From positions 1,922,001 to 1,986,000 of the forward strand of contig NZ_CP039143.1 in the NCBI RefSeq assembly GCF_013343215.1: 64,000 nt of DNA, in the 5' to 3' direction. Source of the DNA: Acinetobacter sp. 10FS3-1 (GTDB lineage Bacteria; Pseudomonadota; Gammaproteobacteria; Pseudomonadales; Moraxellaceae). This document shows positions 1-8,399 of the stretch, piece after piece (the first letter of the stretch is position 1; each line of letters opens with the position of its first letter). A program made the position numbers and the translations under genes. The notes under the pieces were generated by a model. The model was given only the letters and a program-made list of their open reading frames with translations. It did not search any database and was not told the origin of the DNA.

Positions 1-1078
1 AACGTTGAATGTCTTCCAGATAAACCTCGCCAATATTGCCAATCCGGAAACAGTTCAAATCGGTGACTTTGCCGGGATAGATGACAAAACCCGCCTGTTT
101 TAAATTCTCATAGAGCTCCTGAAAGCTAAAATCGGCCGTATTTGGATACATAAATGTGGTAATGATTGGTGATTGTGGAATATCAGTATCAAGTACCAGT
201 TTAAAACCAAGTTTTTGCATGCCATCCGCAAGACATTTTTGATTATTCACATAACGCTGATAACGGGCTTCAACCCCGCCTTCCTGCTCCAGTTCCAGTA
301 AAGCCTGATAAAATGCACGTACCACATGTGTAGGTGAAGTAAAACGCCATTTACCATCATGCTGTTCCATGGTGTTCCATTGATCGTAAAGATCCAGACT
401 TACTGAGCGCGCCTGACCTTTGCAAGCTTGTAATTGTTCACGTTTTGCCAGAATAAAACCAAAACCGGGCACACCCTGAATACATTTATTGGCACTTGAA
501 ATTAAAAAGTCGATTTCAAGCTTTGCAATGTCCATCGGCACCCCTCCAAATGAACTCATCGCATCGACAATCCAGACTTTGCCGGCAGCTTTCACAAGAC
601 GGCCAATCTCTTCAATAGGATTGAGCAAGCCCGTCGTAGTCTCACAATGCACACAAGACACATGAGTAATACTTGAATCGCTTAATGCCTTTTCAATATC
701 ACTTAAATCAGGAATTTGAGTCTCCGGATAAACCAGCTCAACCACTTCAATATTTAAGCAACGTGCCATCTGCACCATGCGAGCACCATAGGCCCCATTA
801 TTAATAATTAAAATTTTGCCATTTTTAGGCAGGGCTGAACCCAATACAGCTTCTACAGAAAAACTGCCACTTCCCTGCATCAACACGGCGCTGTAAAGTT
901 CTGTTTCTGAGGTCGCCAAAGCCACTAAACGCTGGCGAATATCTTGCACCAGACTATTGTATTCTTTGTCCCAGGTACACCAGTCACGCTGCATTACCCG
1001 GCGCACGGCTGGAGAAGTCGACAATGGCCCAGGAGTAAGCAGTAAATATTTGTTTTCTAGTTCAACATGCGCGTTCAT
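1..1078 (-). CDS. phnW: 2-aminoethylphosphonate--pyruvate transaminase, 3' end cut by window edge
   Basis: PLP-dependent enzyme that moves the amino group of 2-aminoethylphosphonate (AEP) to pyruvate, giving phosphonoacetaldehyde and alanine, the first step of hydrolytic AEP catabolism. About 359 residues are visible; PhnW proteins are about 367, so only the last few are missing. The N-terminal [11 protein letters not shown] motif, the PLP-contacting Asp in VDAMSS (residue 172) and the Schiff-base Lys in SSANKCIQG (Lys198) are seen. The ATG at 1078 has an AAGGA ribosome-binding site 8 bases upstream. A perfect 20-bp palindrome lies 51-70 bases upstream, suggesting control by the GntR regulator of this cluster. 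The next step (phnX, or phnY-phnA) is not in the window and may lie beyond base 1. Confidence 0.93.
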   Translation of the reverse strand, partial: MNAHVELENKYLLLTPGPLSTSPAVRRVMQRDWCTWDKEYNSLVQDIRQRLVALATSETELYSAVLMQGSGSFSVEAVLGSALPKNGKILIINNGAYGARMVQMARCLNIEVVELVYPETQIPDLSDIEKALSDSSITHVSCVHCETTTGLLNPIEEIGRLVKAAGKVWIVDAMSSFGGVPMDIAKLEIDFLISSANKCIQGVPGFGFILAKREQLQACKGQARSVSLDLYDQWNTMEQHDGKWRFTSPTHVVRAFYQALLELEQEGGVEARYQRYVNNQKCLADGMQKLGFKLVLDTDIPQSPIITTFMYPNTADFSFQELYENLKQAGFVIYPGKVTDLNCFRIGNIGEVYLEDIQR

Positions 1079-1128
1079 TCATCAATTCCTTACTGAGACT
1101 TTCACTTTAATTACAATCAATATAGCTC

Positions 1129-1148
1129 AATCTGGTTTAAACCAGATT
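1129..1148. promoter_or_regulatory. 20-bp perfect palindrome, putative PhnR operator upstream of phnW
   Basis: AATCTGGTTTAAACCAGATT is a perfect palindrome. It sits just upstream of phnW and touches the stop codon of the FAD oxidoreductase gene. An identical copy lies upstream of the binding-protein gene (6604-6623). The core TGG-N6-CCA resembles known operators of the HutC subgroup of GntR regulators (NagR/DasR sites, TGGTCTAGACCA), and such a regulator is encoded in the cluster. Binding itself is inferred. Confidence 0.7.
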
Positions 1149-2301
1149 ACAGAATATGGTTTTTTAATACTTCTTGCATAAAACCTGCACCTGTAGTCAT
1201 CCCCTTGCCTGCAATGGCACTTATCAAGTAAATATTCGGTTCTGCTTCGGTTACACAGGCCAACTCTTGAGGATGTGTGAGGTAATAACCATTCCAGCGA
1301 GACTCAATGGCTGGAAGTTTCAAACCTATTTTTTCTTTACAGTATTTAAGAATAAATTGGTTAATTTCTTCACGCTGATTAAATTGTGGTGCATCTTGAA
1401 TGGCATGATATTCATGACTGTCGCCTAAAATAATCTGTCCAAATTCATTTTGTTTGATCAAAATATGAATTCCGTAGTCTTTGACCAGACCTTGCTGTGA
1501 TTCTTCTTTTAATGCTTGATGACTCGGGCAAATTTCAAAAGCAGGATAACGGGAGATAGATAAACCCGAATAAATCGATGCTTTCAGATCATGCGCCAAA
1601 GGCTGAGTCAGGGCCATTTGTAAAGCACAGCGCTGCAGACCCAAGTGCTGCAAGAGTTCTGGATATAAAATTTGTGTCGTTTCACCATGACAGATCAAGA
1701 CTTTCTCTGCGCGATAATGCTGTCCTGAAGCCAGCTGGATTTCAGCATGTCCACGGTGATAACGGGTGCGTACCACACAAGTATTACAGTAGATTTCAAT
1801 ACCCAGTTGCTTGGCATATTGCAATAAACGATGTCCTGCCAGATGTGGTTCAACCGAATAATCTTCCTGAAATATTAAGGCACCGCTGATGTTGGCGCTG
1901 TGGTCCAGGTAACCATAACGTTCAAACACTTGTGTGCGGCTCAATAGTTCGACCGGAATCTGGTAATCCGGTGCAGCTTGAGCAAACTCATTCAGCACTT
2001 GCCATTCCAAAGCGGTATTGGCCAGATATAAACCATCGCGCTGCTGAAATGAAATATCATGCTGCGCTTGAATGCGCTGATAAAACTTGCGGGTTTCGAG
2101 CGCGTATTGGCGCCATTTTGCATCTGGACGGCTTAAGGTTGACGTGCCGACCATGCCAAAGTTCCGTCGGGTGGCTCCCACGGGTTGGGCATCTTTTTCA
2201 AAAAGCTGGACTTTCAACCCCTGTTCAGCCGCCTGAATGGCCGCTGACAGTCCTAAAATACCGGCGCCGACAATAATTAAATCTGTTTTTGCTGTGTTCA
2301 T
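1147..2301 (-). CDS. FAD-dependent oxidoreductase of the phosphonate cluster (HpnW/TIGR03364-like)
   Basis: A DAO-family flavoprotein of 384 residues with an N-terminal FAD-binding motif IIVGAGILGLSAA (about residues 9-21) and a C-terminal AIAGKGMTTGAG segment typical of glycine/sarcosine-oxidase-like enzymes. It sits between phnW and the AEP transporter genes. Related flavoenzymes in phosphonate clusters are reported to oxidise N-methyl-AEP, and some AEP itself, directly to phosphonoacetaldehyde. I therefore infer an amine oxidase that widens the substrate range of PhnW. A degenerate copy of the cluster palindrome lies about 80-100 bases upstream, so it may be separately transcribed. The substrate cannot be read from sequence. 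Confidence 0.8.
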   Translation of the reverse strand: MNTAKTDLIIVGAGILGLSAAIQAAEQGLKVQLFEKDAQPVGATRRNFGMVGTSTLSRPDAKWRQYALETRKFYQRIQAQHDISFQQRDGLYLANTALEWQVLNEFAQAAPDYQIPVELLSRTQVFERYGYLDHSANISGALIFQEDYSVEPHLAGHRLLQYAKQLGIEIYCNTCVVRTRYHRGHAEIQLASGQHYRAEKVLICHGETTQILYPELLQHLGLQRCALQMALTQPLAHDLKASIYSGLSISRYPAFEICPSHQALKEESQQGLVKDYGIHILIKQNEFGQIILGDSHEYHAIQDAPQFNQREEINQFILKYCKEKIGLKLPAIESRWNGYYLTHPQELACVTEAEPNIYLISAIAGKGMTTGAGFMQEVLKNHIL

Positions 2302-2382
2302 CGAAGGTTTCCAAGCCCTTTCAAGTTTTTCAGGATGAAGAATCCTAAGCCTTGTTAAAAAGCGTTCAAAAAATGAGTATTC

Positions 2383-2402
2383 ATTAAGGTTTAAAACAAA
2401 TT
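2383..2402. promoter_or_regulatory. Degenerate third copy of the phn palindrome
   Basis: ATTAAGGTTTAAAACAAATT matches the 20-bp palindrome of this cluster at 15 of 20 positions, including the central GGTTTAAA. It lies in the 132-bp gap between the permease gene and the oxidoreductase gene, on the upstream side of the latter. Read as a weaker site for the same regulator; AT-rich DNA makes a chance match possible. Confidence 0.35.
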
Positions 2403-2433
2403 AAAAGGATGAAAAATAGAGCTCTTTTCTCAC

Positions 2434-4146
2434 CTAATGCTGATGCTCGCGCCAGCGCTGACTCGACTTCATCATTTTCCGGGTCAACAGCCAGTGCAAC
2501 AGCTTGACTACACAGGATGTCACTAAAATCAAAATGCTCATGGCAACCGCTGCCACGGTATCCCCGGCATCATCCATATTCAGCACGGCCACCGAAGCCA
2601 AATTGGTATCCGGTGAGTAAAGGAAAATGGCCGCTGAAACCGTCGTCATGGCATTGACAAAGATATAGACCGACACATCACATAACGCAGGAAAGGTTAA
2701 AGGCAAATAGACTTTGTAAAACATTTTCCAATTTGAGGCTCCCAGACTTTGCGCAGCATGATCCAGTTGGGTCGGAATCTGTTTAATGGCATTGCTCAAG
2801 GTTAAATGCGGCACGGTGTAGTAATGGATAATGGTCGAAATCACTAATAAGGTTAATGAACCATATAGCACCGACGTGGGATTTTCAGGCTGATTAAAAA
2901 ACAGGATATAGGCTATCCCGAGTACCAACCCAGGTACGGCCAATGGTAATAAAACCAGCATCTGCACATAATTTTTAATCACAGGATGAGCTTTAAAACG
3001 CTCGGTAAATAAAGCAATGATGAAAATCAGTATCGTACCGGCCAGTGTGCTCCAAAGTGCCAGCTGAATGGAGTTGAAATAACTGGACCAGCCACCACCA
3101 TCCACGTAGTCGAAGCGGTAATGGTTCAGCGTCAGCGAAAGATCGTACGGCCAATAGCGGATAAAAGAAGCCAAGATTGCAGTAATCACAATTAATAAAA
3201 TACTGCCTGCAATCACGCTGCAAAATATGGTCAGCAGCTTTTCCAGACGCGGATTGTTCTTGATACGATAAGGCTGGATCTGGAAGCTCTGGAAGCGGGC
3301 CTGACGACGGCTTTGATAGCGGTCAAAAATAAAGGCCATCACGGCAGGACAAAGCAGCAGAATAGAAATTACTGCCCCCATATTCATATTTTGCTGGCCA
3401 ATAATTTGCTTATAAACATCCAAAGCCATCATATTGAACGAGCCACCAATTACCTTGGGAATACCAAAATCGGTAATCACATAAGTAAATGCCACCAGAC
3501 AGGCACTGACCAGTCCGTAACGGATGGCAGGTAAAGTGACCGCCCAATGCGTCTGCCAACTGTTTTTACCTAAAACGTGAGAAGCTTCAATTAAACGCTG
3601 GTCAATATTGCGAAAGGAGGCCATCATCAGCATAACCATGGCAGGAAACAGCCAGAAACAGTAACTGATAAGAATACCCAAAGGCCCATAAATTTGCATA
3701 TCTCCCAGCAGACCTTTGAACACCCCCTGCTGTCCGAACAGATAGACCAGAGCCAATGAAGGTAAGAGCGAGGGAGCTAAAATCGGCAAAAATGCCACGG
3801 TTTTAAAAAATGCCTTGCCTCGCATATGTGTGTTGGTCAAGGCAAATGCATAAATACTGGCCAAACTCACGGTCACCAGCATCGCGGTACAGGCAATCCA
3901 GACGGAGTTGAAGATAGAGGACAACAGAGCTGGATTGGAAAAATAGGCTATAAAATTTTGCAGGCCGACAAACTTCTGATTTTCATCCAAAAATGCGCTT
4001 TGCAATAATAATAACAGCGGTACAATGAGGCTTAGGGTCAGTACTATTGCAGCAACGAACAGCACTGCACTAGAACGTAATGAATACAATGAAGGTTTGG
4101 ATTTTTTACTGTTTAAAATGGCTTCTGCGGTCGACTGATTTAACAT
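2434..4146 (-). CDS. phnU: AEP ABC transporter permease, two fused permease domains (PhnU2-like)
   Basis: Inner-membrane channel of an ABC importer, 570 residues, about twice a single permease. Both halves carry about six membrane segments and an EAA-type loop that docks the ATPase: EASHVLGKNSWQTHWAVTLP in the first half and an AAQSLGASNWKMF segment in the second. This matches the fused FbpB/PhnU2-type permeases linked to 2-aminoethylphosphonate uptake. The gene starts 7 bases inside the upstream ATPase gene, so the two are translationally coupled. No terminator is evident before the oxidoreductase gene. Confidence 0.88.
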   Translation of the reverse strand: MLNQSTAEAILNSKKSKPSLYSLRSSAVLFVAAIVLTLSLIVPLLLLLQSAFLDENQKFVGLQNFIAYFSNPALLSSIFNSVWIACTAMLVTVSLASIYAFALTNTHMRGKAFFKTVAFLPILAPSLLPSLALVYLFGQQGVFKGLLGDMQIYGPLGILISYCFWLFPAMVMLMMASFRNIDQRLIEASHVLGKNSWQTHWAVTLPAIRYGLVSACLVAFTYVITDFGIPKVIGGSFNMMALDVYKQIIGQQNMNMGAVISILLLCPAVMAFIFDRYQSRRQARFQSFQIQPYRIKNNPRLEKLLTIFCSVIAGSILLIVITAILASFIRYWPYDLSLTLNHYRFDYVDGGGWSSYFNSIQLALWSTLAGTILIFIIALFTERFKAHPVIKNYVQMLVLLPLAVPGLVLGIAYILFFNQPENPTSVLYGSLTLLVISTIIHYYTVPHLTLSNAIKQIPTQLDHAAQSLGASNWKMFYKVYLPLTFPALCDVSVYIFVNAMTTVSAAIFLYSPDTNLASVAVLNMDDAGDTVAAVAMSILILVTSCVVKLLHWLLTRKMMKSSQRWREHQH

Positions 4147-5336
4147 CTGGCTATTCCTTGCAAGTCAAACACATGTAAAGCCTGAGTCGGGATTTGTAGC
4201 CACATGTCATCTGCTAAGTTCATGAGTTGCTGATTTTCAATATCAATTTGCAATTGGACTGGCGCAGCCTGTGGGTCATTTTGTTTCAATTCACAAAACA
4301 GGCGACGCTTCGCGCCAAGAAATTCCATATTTAAAATACGGACAGCTAAACTAAATTGTCCTTTACGCTCTTCTGGTTTTAGAGCCAATTCAATATTTTC
4401 TGGTCTAAATGCAATCTCGAGTTGCTCGCCTGCCCTAAAAGTTATGCTTGGATGATCCAACTCATATTGCCCGGCAATCTTTAAGCTATGGGTTGAAATT
4501 GCTGTGGCCTGAATAAAGTTCATGGTGCCGATAAATTGCGCGACAAAACGGGTTTGTGGCTTATAGTAAATATTGTGCGGAGTATCCAGCTGTTCAATCA
4601 GGCCTTTATTCATCACTGCAACACGATCGGAAATACTTAAAGCTTCTTCCTGATCATGAGTGACCATAATTGCAGGTAAATTCAGTTGCTGTTGAATGGC
4701 ACGGATTTTCTGACGCAGATTTAAACGCACCAAGGCATCCAAGGCAGACAACGGTTCATCCAGCAACAAAATGTCGGGTTTCGGGGCAATGGCCCGTGCT
4801 AGTGCAACACGCTGCTGCTGCCCACCCGACAATTGGTTTGGATATTTATCACTAATCTCCGGCAGTTCAATCAGCTGTAATAACTCAGTAATGCGTGTTT
4901 GGATTTGTGCCGCTGTCCATTGTTTTTTATGCAGGCCAAAAGCAATGTTTTCTGCAACGGTTAAATTTGGAAACAAAGCATAGTTTTGAAACACAATCCC
5001 GCATTTGCGTCTGGCAGTATTCAGGTGGGTAATATCGACATGCTGTTTAATAATCCGGCCATAATCGGGCTGTTCCAGACCTGCAATAATACGTAGCAAT
5101 GTGGTTTTTCCGCAGCCTGAGGGGCCTAAAAAGCTGACAAACTCCCCCGCTTTTAAATCTAAATTGATATGTTCCAATACTTTTGTGTGGGCAAAAGATT
5201 TTTGAATATCTACAGCTTCGAGTACCACTTTCGCATTGGCAGTTGGATAGTTTTTTAAAGTTGACAGTAAATGTCCCGCTGACAACTTTTCCCCTGTTGG
5301 AGGCAGAGAGTTTTGTAAATAAGTTGGAATTTGCAT
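4140..5336 (-). CDS. phnT: AEP ABC transporter ATP-binding protein (PhnT2-like)
   Basis: Cytoplasmic ATPase of 398 residues energising uptake of 2-aminoethylphosphonate. Walker A GPSGCGKTT (71-79), signature LSGGQQQRVALARA (169-182), Walker B ILLLDEPLSALD (189-200) and switch His in MVTHDQEEA (His227) are intact. A C-terminal TOBE-like region follows (about 280-390). An N-terminal extension of about 35 residues precedes the ABC core. A 155-bp gap with a stem-loop separates it from the binding-protein gene upstream, and its 3' end overlaps the permease gene. Confidence 0.9.
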   Translation of the reverse strand: MQIPTYLQNSLPPTGEKLSAGHLLSTLKNYPTANAKVVLEAVDIQKSFAHTKVLEHINLDLKAGEFVSFLGPSGCGKTTLLRIIAGLEQPDYGRIIKQHVDITHLNTARRKCGIVFQNYALFPNLTVAENIAFGLHKKQWTAAQIQTRITELLQLIELPEISDKYPNQLSGGQQQRVALARAIAPKPDILLLDEPLSALDALVRLNLRQKIRAIQQQLNLPAIMVTHDQEEALSISDRVAVMNKGLIEQLDTPHNIYYKPQTRFVAQFIGTMNFIQATAISTHSLKIAGQYELDHPSITFRAGEQLEIAFRPENIELALKPEERKGQFSLAVRILNMEFLGAKRRLFCELKQNDPQAAPVQLQIDIENQQLMNLADDMWLQIPTQALHVFDLQGIARC

Positions 5337-5418
5337 ACTGTACCTAATTCTAATTTCATTTATTTAAATGACATTTCTTCAATTTCAGTAGAAGCACTAT
5401 TGTCTTTTTTCTATCTCA

Positions 5419-5447
5419 CCCGGAATCCTGATGCAGGAATTGCCGGG
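5419..5447 (-). promoter_or_regulatory. Intercistronic stem-loop between binding-protein and ATPase genes
   Basis: An imperfect inverted repeat (arms CCCGGAATCCTG and CAGGAATTGCCGGG, 3-base loop) lies in the 155-bp spacer. There is no long U-run after it, so it looks more like an mRNA-stabilising or processing hairpin than a full terminator. Such hairpins commonly leave more mRNA for the binding protein than for the membrane components. Confidence 0.45.
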
Positions 5448-5491
5448 AAGAATCGCTACCGGAGAAATGGCTAATTCATCTAATTTCTAAT

Positions 5492-6535
5492 TTACTTCTC
5501 GAACTGTGCTGACCATTTTTTTAAAATTGTGTCGCGCTGCGCTGCCGCCCAGTAAAAATCATTTTTCACCAGTTTTTCTGGCAGATCTTTGGGGAAATCG
5601 GTATTGCTACTTTGGACATGTTGATGGGCAACCATGGAAAAATTTTGCGCATACGCCTGATTCGCGGCCTGACTGACAGTCCAATCAATAAATTTCTGTG
5701 CGCTGCTCAATTTCTTGGTGCCTTTTACAATTGCAGAGGCTTCCATGTCCCAACCCAAACCTTCTTTAGGATAAATCACCTCTAACGGCGCACCACGGGA
5801 TTTGAGTTTAAAGCCCGGGTAACCGAATGAAATGCCAATCACGGTTTCACCTTGTGCCGCCATTTTGCAAGGCTTGGAACCAGAGTGAACATATTGAGAA
5901 ACATTTTTGTCCAATGCCTGCATATAAGACCAGGCTTGCTTTTCACCAAAAATCTGCATCCATGCCGTGACATCCAAATAACCTGTACCACTCGAGGCCG
6001 GGTTTGGCATCACGATCATATTCTTATAAATCGGTTTACTGAGATCTTGCCAGGTTTGCGGCATCGGGAGATTTTTCTTCTTTAACTCGACTCGATTAAC
6101 ACATACCGCCGATTCCCAGGCCGTCATGCCTGTCCAGGTCGGAATTTCTTTCTGGCTATAAAACTCAGGCTTTAACTGTTCAACATTTTGCGGCCGATAC
6201 GGCTGTAGCATCTGCTGTTTTTCCATCACCAATAAACTGGTCAAGGCCAGGCCCATCACTACATCTGCTTGCGGATTTTTTTGTTCTGCCAGCAGTTTTG
6301 CAGTAATGACACCGGTAGAATCACGGACCCATTTTACTTTTAATTCAGGATGCGCTTTGCGTAGTTCCCATTGATAACGTTTGAGCTGATCGGCTTCTAC
6401 GGCGGTATAAACCGTAATTTGTTCAGCATCTGGTGAAACTGAACTGGTGGTACATCCTGATATCAAATAAGCCGTACCAAGGCTCAGGACACATAAACCA
6501 ATCTTTTTTTTACACTGTTTTAAATACTGACTCAT
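5492..6535 (-). CDS. phnS: AEP ABC transporter substrate-binding lipoprotein (PhnS2-like)
   Basis: Extracytoplasmic solute-binding protein of 347 residues. The N-terminus has a basic start, a hydrophobic core and a lipobox LISGC, predicting lipidation at Cys28 and anchoring in the periplasm. The body resembles iron/putrescine-type class II binding proteins (ITVYTAVEADQLKRY near the mature N-terminus, then a PNPASSGTGYLDV segment). It heads the transport unit; an AGGA ribosome-binding site precedes the ATG. A perfect copy of the cluster palindrome lies 69-88 bases upstream. AEP is inferred as ligand from the linked phnW and regulator. Confidence 0.88.
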   Translation of the reverse strand: MSQYLKQCKKKIGLCVLSLGTAYLISGCTTSSVSPDAEQITVYTAVEADQLKRYQWELRKAHPELKVKWVRDSTGVITAKLLAEQKNPQADVVMGLALTSLLVMEKQQMLQPYRPQNVEQLKPEFYSQKEIPTWTGMTAWESAVCVNRVELKKKNLPMPQTWQDLSKPIYKNMIVMPNPASSGTGYLDVTAWMQIFGEKQAWSYMQALDKNVSQYVHSGSKPCKMAAQGETVIGISFGYPGFKLKSRGAPLEVIYPKEGLGWDMEASAIVKGTKKLSSAQKFIDWTVSQAANQAYAQNFSMVAHQHVQSSNTDFPKDLPEKLVKNDFYWAAAQRDTILKKWSAQFEK

Positions 6536-6603
6536 CTGCCATTCCTAGTGAATGCGGCTTCTTGATAATCAGTATTTCAGCAAATATTTATGACAGTTTA
6601 ATT

Positions 6604-6623
6604 AATCTGGTTTAAACCAGATT
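6604..6623. promoter_or_regulatory. 20-bp perfect palindrome, putative PhnR operator upstream of the transporter unit
   Basis: Identical to the palindrome at 1129-1148 (AATCTGGTTTAAACCAGATT). It lies in the 165-bp gap between the regulator gene and the binding-protein gene, where the transporter promoter must be. Identical 20-mers exactly at two promoters of one cluster are strong evidence for a shared regulator site. Confidence 0.72.
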
Positions 6624-6700
6624 GGTTTTTTATTTTAATTAAGGCCAGGTTATCAATGAAGCTAGATCATTGTTGAAATAATTTTACTTTTCAACCCGCT

Positions 6701-7432
6701 CTAAGTTGAAGCTTCAAAATGTAAATCCAGTACATCATGGAGCCAATATTCCTGATCGACATCAGTAATGATGCCGTTTTGATCACGATTGGTTCGACAA
6801 ATATATAATCCCATGCTTCCTACATTGACATGTAGGGCCTTAGCCTGTTGTTCAGCAAAAGCAGTTGGATAAAGATGGATATGTGCTCGCGTAAGCTGTC
6901 GCTGATATTTTTCAGCCATTAGTACAGTGATTGAGTTTTCCAAGTTCTGTGCTAAAAACTCTGGAAAGAGTGTTGCGTTTACTCGGATATGTTCAACCAC
7001 AGCAGGACGGCCATTAATTGTGCGTCGACGCCAAATTGAATAGACTTGATCTCCAACATTCAGATTTAAATGTTTTGCATCCCATTGAGTTGCAGATACC
7101 AGCTCTGCTGAAATAAGCTCTGTGGCGGGAACACTTCCTTGCTCTTGTACATATTGATTAAAGCTTTTGGTAGATTGCGGCCGATAGGCAATGCGGGGGG
7201 CACGCACAAACCAGCCGCGACGGTCTAAACGATAAATTAAACCATCCATTTCAAGCGCTAAAAGTGCTTCTCTGACCGCAACACGTGTTGTTGAAAACTG
7301 CTCCGATAGTAAGCGCTCAGAGGCTAATTTTGTATTACTGCTTAATTGGCCCGACTCAATTTCATGGGCAATTGCATCTCTTATCGCTATATATTTAGGA
7401 ATACGCTGGGAAGTTGTAGCCAAATCAGACAT
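6701..7432 (-). CDS. phnR: GntR/UTRA family regulator of phosphonate use (PhnR-like)
   Basis: Transcription factor of 243 residues. The N-terminal winged helix-turn-helix (about residues 10-80, with ASERLLSEQFSTTRVAVREA as recognition region) is followed by a UTRA effector-binding domain (about 95-235), the HutC-subgroup architecture. It is the first gene of the AEP cluster on the same strand. Regulators of this type in phosphonate clusters are thought to sense AEP or a related phosphonate and release DNA. The two perfect palindromes in the cluster are its likely operators. No clear copy lies upstream of its own start, only a half-site-like TTAAACCA. Confidence 0.85.
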   Translation of the reverse strand: MSDLATTSQRIPKYIAIRDAIAHEIESGQLSSNTKLASERLLSEQFSTTRVAVREALLALEMDGLIYRLDRRGWFVRAPRIAYRPQSTKSFNQYVQEQGSVPATELISAELVSATQWDAKHLNLNVGDQVYSIWRRRTINGRPAVVEHIRVNATLFPEFLAQNLENSITVLMAEKYQRQLTRAHIHLYPTAFAEQQAKALHVNVGSMGLYICRTNRDQNGIITDVDQEYWLHDVLDLHFEAST

Positions 7433-8182
7433 AAAGGTAAATTTTAAAAAAACTTAAACCACTATACTAAATTTTTAATTTCAAAGTGATGAAAATCAAT
7501 AATAACTCCTATTCTGCTTAGGCCACTCATTCCATTAATTAAAGAGTTGACTTTGATTCAGCATACATAAAAAAATAGGCTTCTGAATAGAAAATTCTCT
7601 TTTATATAGATGGTTATGCTTATTAAATTTTTTCTATTGAGCAGGTCGTACTCTCAAATGCAGATCGCGGTGTTTTAAAAACTCCCCATACCCCTAGAGG
7701 CCTTCGAATTTCTAAAAGTCATCAATTATGCAAAAAAACATAGAAAACCGAACAAGGGGGCTCAAGGAATAAACTACCCAGTAAGCTCTTAATGAGTATC
7801 AGCCACTTTTTCAGGTTCATTTATTTTCCACAATTCAGATAAATAAAGAGATTGAGATGATGACCTTCATTTCAGACCTCCAAGACAGCCTTCAAATATC
7901 CAAGGTCCACAGTCATTTCTTTAGCTTTCACACGAGCAATACAAATCATCATATTTTATCGTGATGCTTTTTCATCCCTATCAAGCTAGTAGTCAAAGTG
8001 TTCAGCTTCAGCTTGCAAAATCGCAGTTTCACAAGTACCACAGATTAGTGCTGTCATTGATACGTGTCATTAGCTTCATTATTACCGTGATGAATATATG
8101 CATTGGGCACAGTTTGCCTCAAGCTCACCTAAATAAGCAGCCGCCAATCATGTATTCATGTATACAACTAAAATCACGCCCC
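7433..8182. other. 750-bp gap without a supported gene
   Basis: AT-rich intergenic DNA between the phn regulator and tRNA-Ser. A 79-codon open frame (7961-8200) has no recognisable domain, and its end runs into the tRNA terminator, so I do not count it as a gene. I see no tRNA, strong hairpin or repeat here. Confidence 0.5.
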
Positions 8183-8216
8183 AAAAAAAAAGACCCTTGA
8201 TGATCAAGGGTCTTTT
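8183..8216 (-). terminator. Rho-independent terminator of tRNA-Ser
   Basis: Perfect 10-bp stem (AGACCCTTGA / TCAAGGGTCT) with a 3-base loop; on the minus strand it is followed by a run of nine U. It lies 8 bases past the tRNA-Ser 3' end. Confidence 0.9.
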
Positions 8217-8223
8217 AGCTATT

Positions 8224-8313
8224 TGGCGGAAGCGGTGAGATTCGAACTCACGGAGGACTCACACCCTCGTCGGTTTTCAAGACCGGTGCATTAAACCGCT
8301 CTGCCACGCTTCC
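8224..8313 (-). tRNA. tRNA-Ser(UGA)
   Basis: A 90-nt class II tRNA on the minus strand, beginning GGAAGCGTGGCAGAGCGG and ending with an encoded CCA. The anticodon loop CTTGAAA gives anticodon UGA (serine). The acceptor stem GGAAGCG/CGCTTCC, the long variable arm and the TTCGAAT T-loop are all present. Confidence 0.97.
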
Positions 8314-8399
8314 ATGGCCGCCATCATACGAATCTTTCAGCCAGCTGACAAGTGAAAAGTACAATGAATGCAATTAACTGCATATAGTTTCATCAACTC

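Noticed and set aside
957..1181. 74-codon open frame on the plus strand
   Set aside because: Antisense to the phnW and oxidoreductase genes; no domain or ribosome-binding site.
7961..8200. 79-codon open frame before tRNA-Ser
   Set aside because: No recognisable family; it runs into the tRNA terminator.
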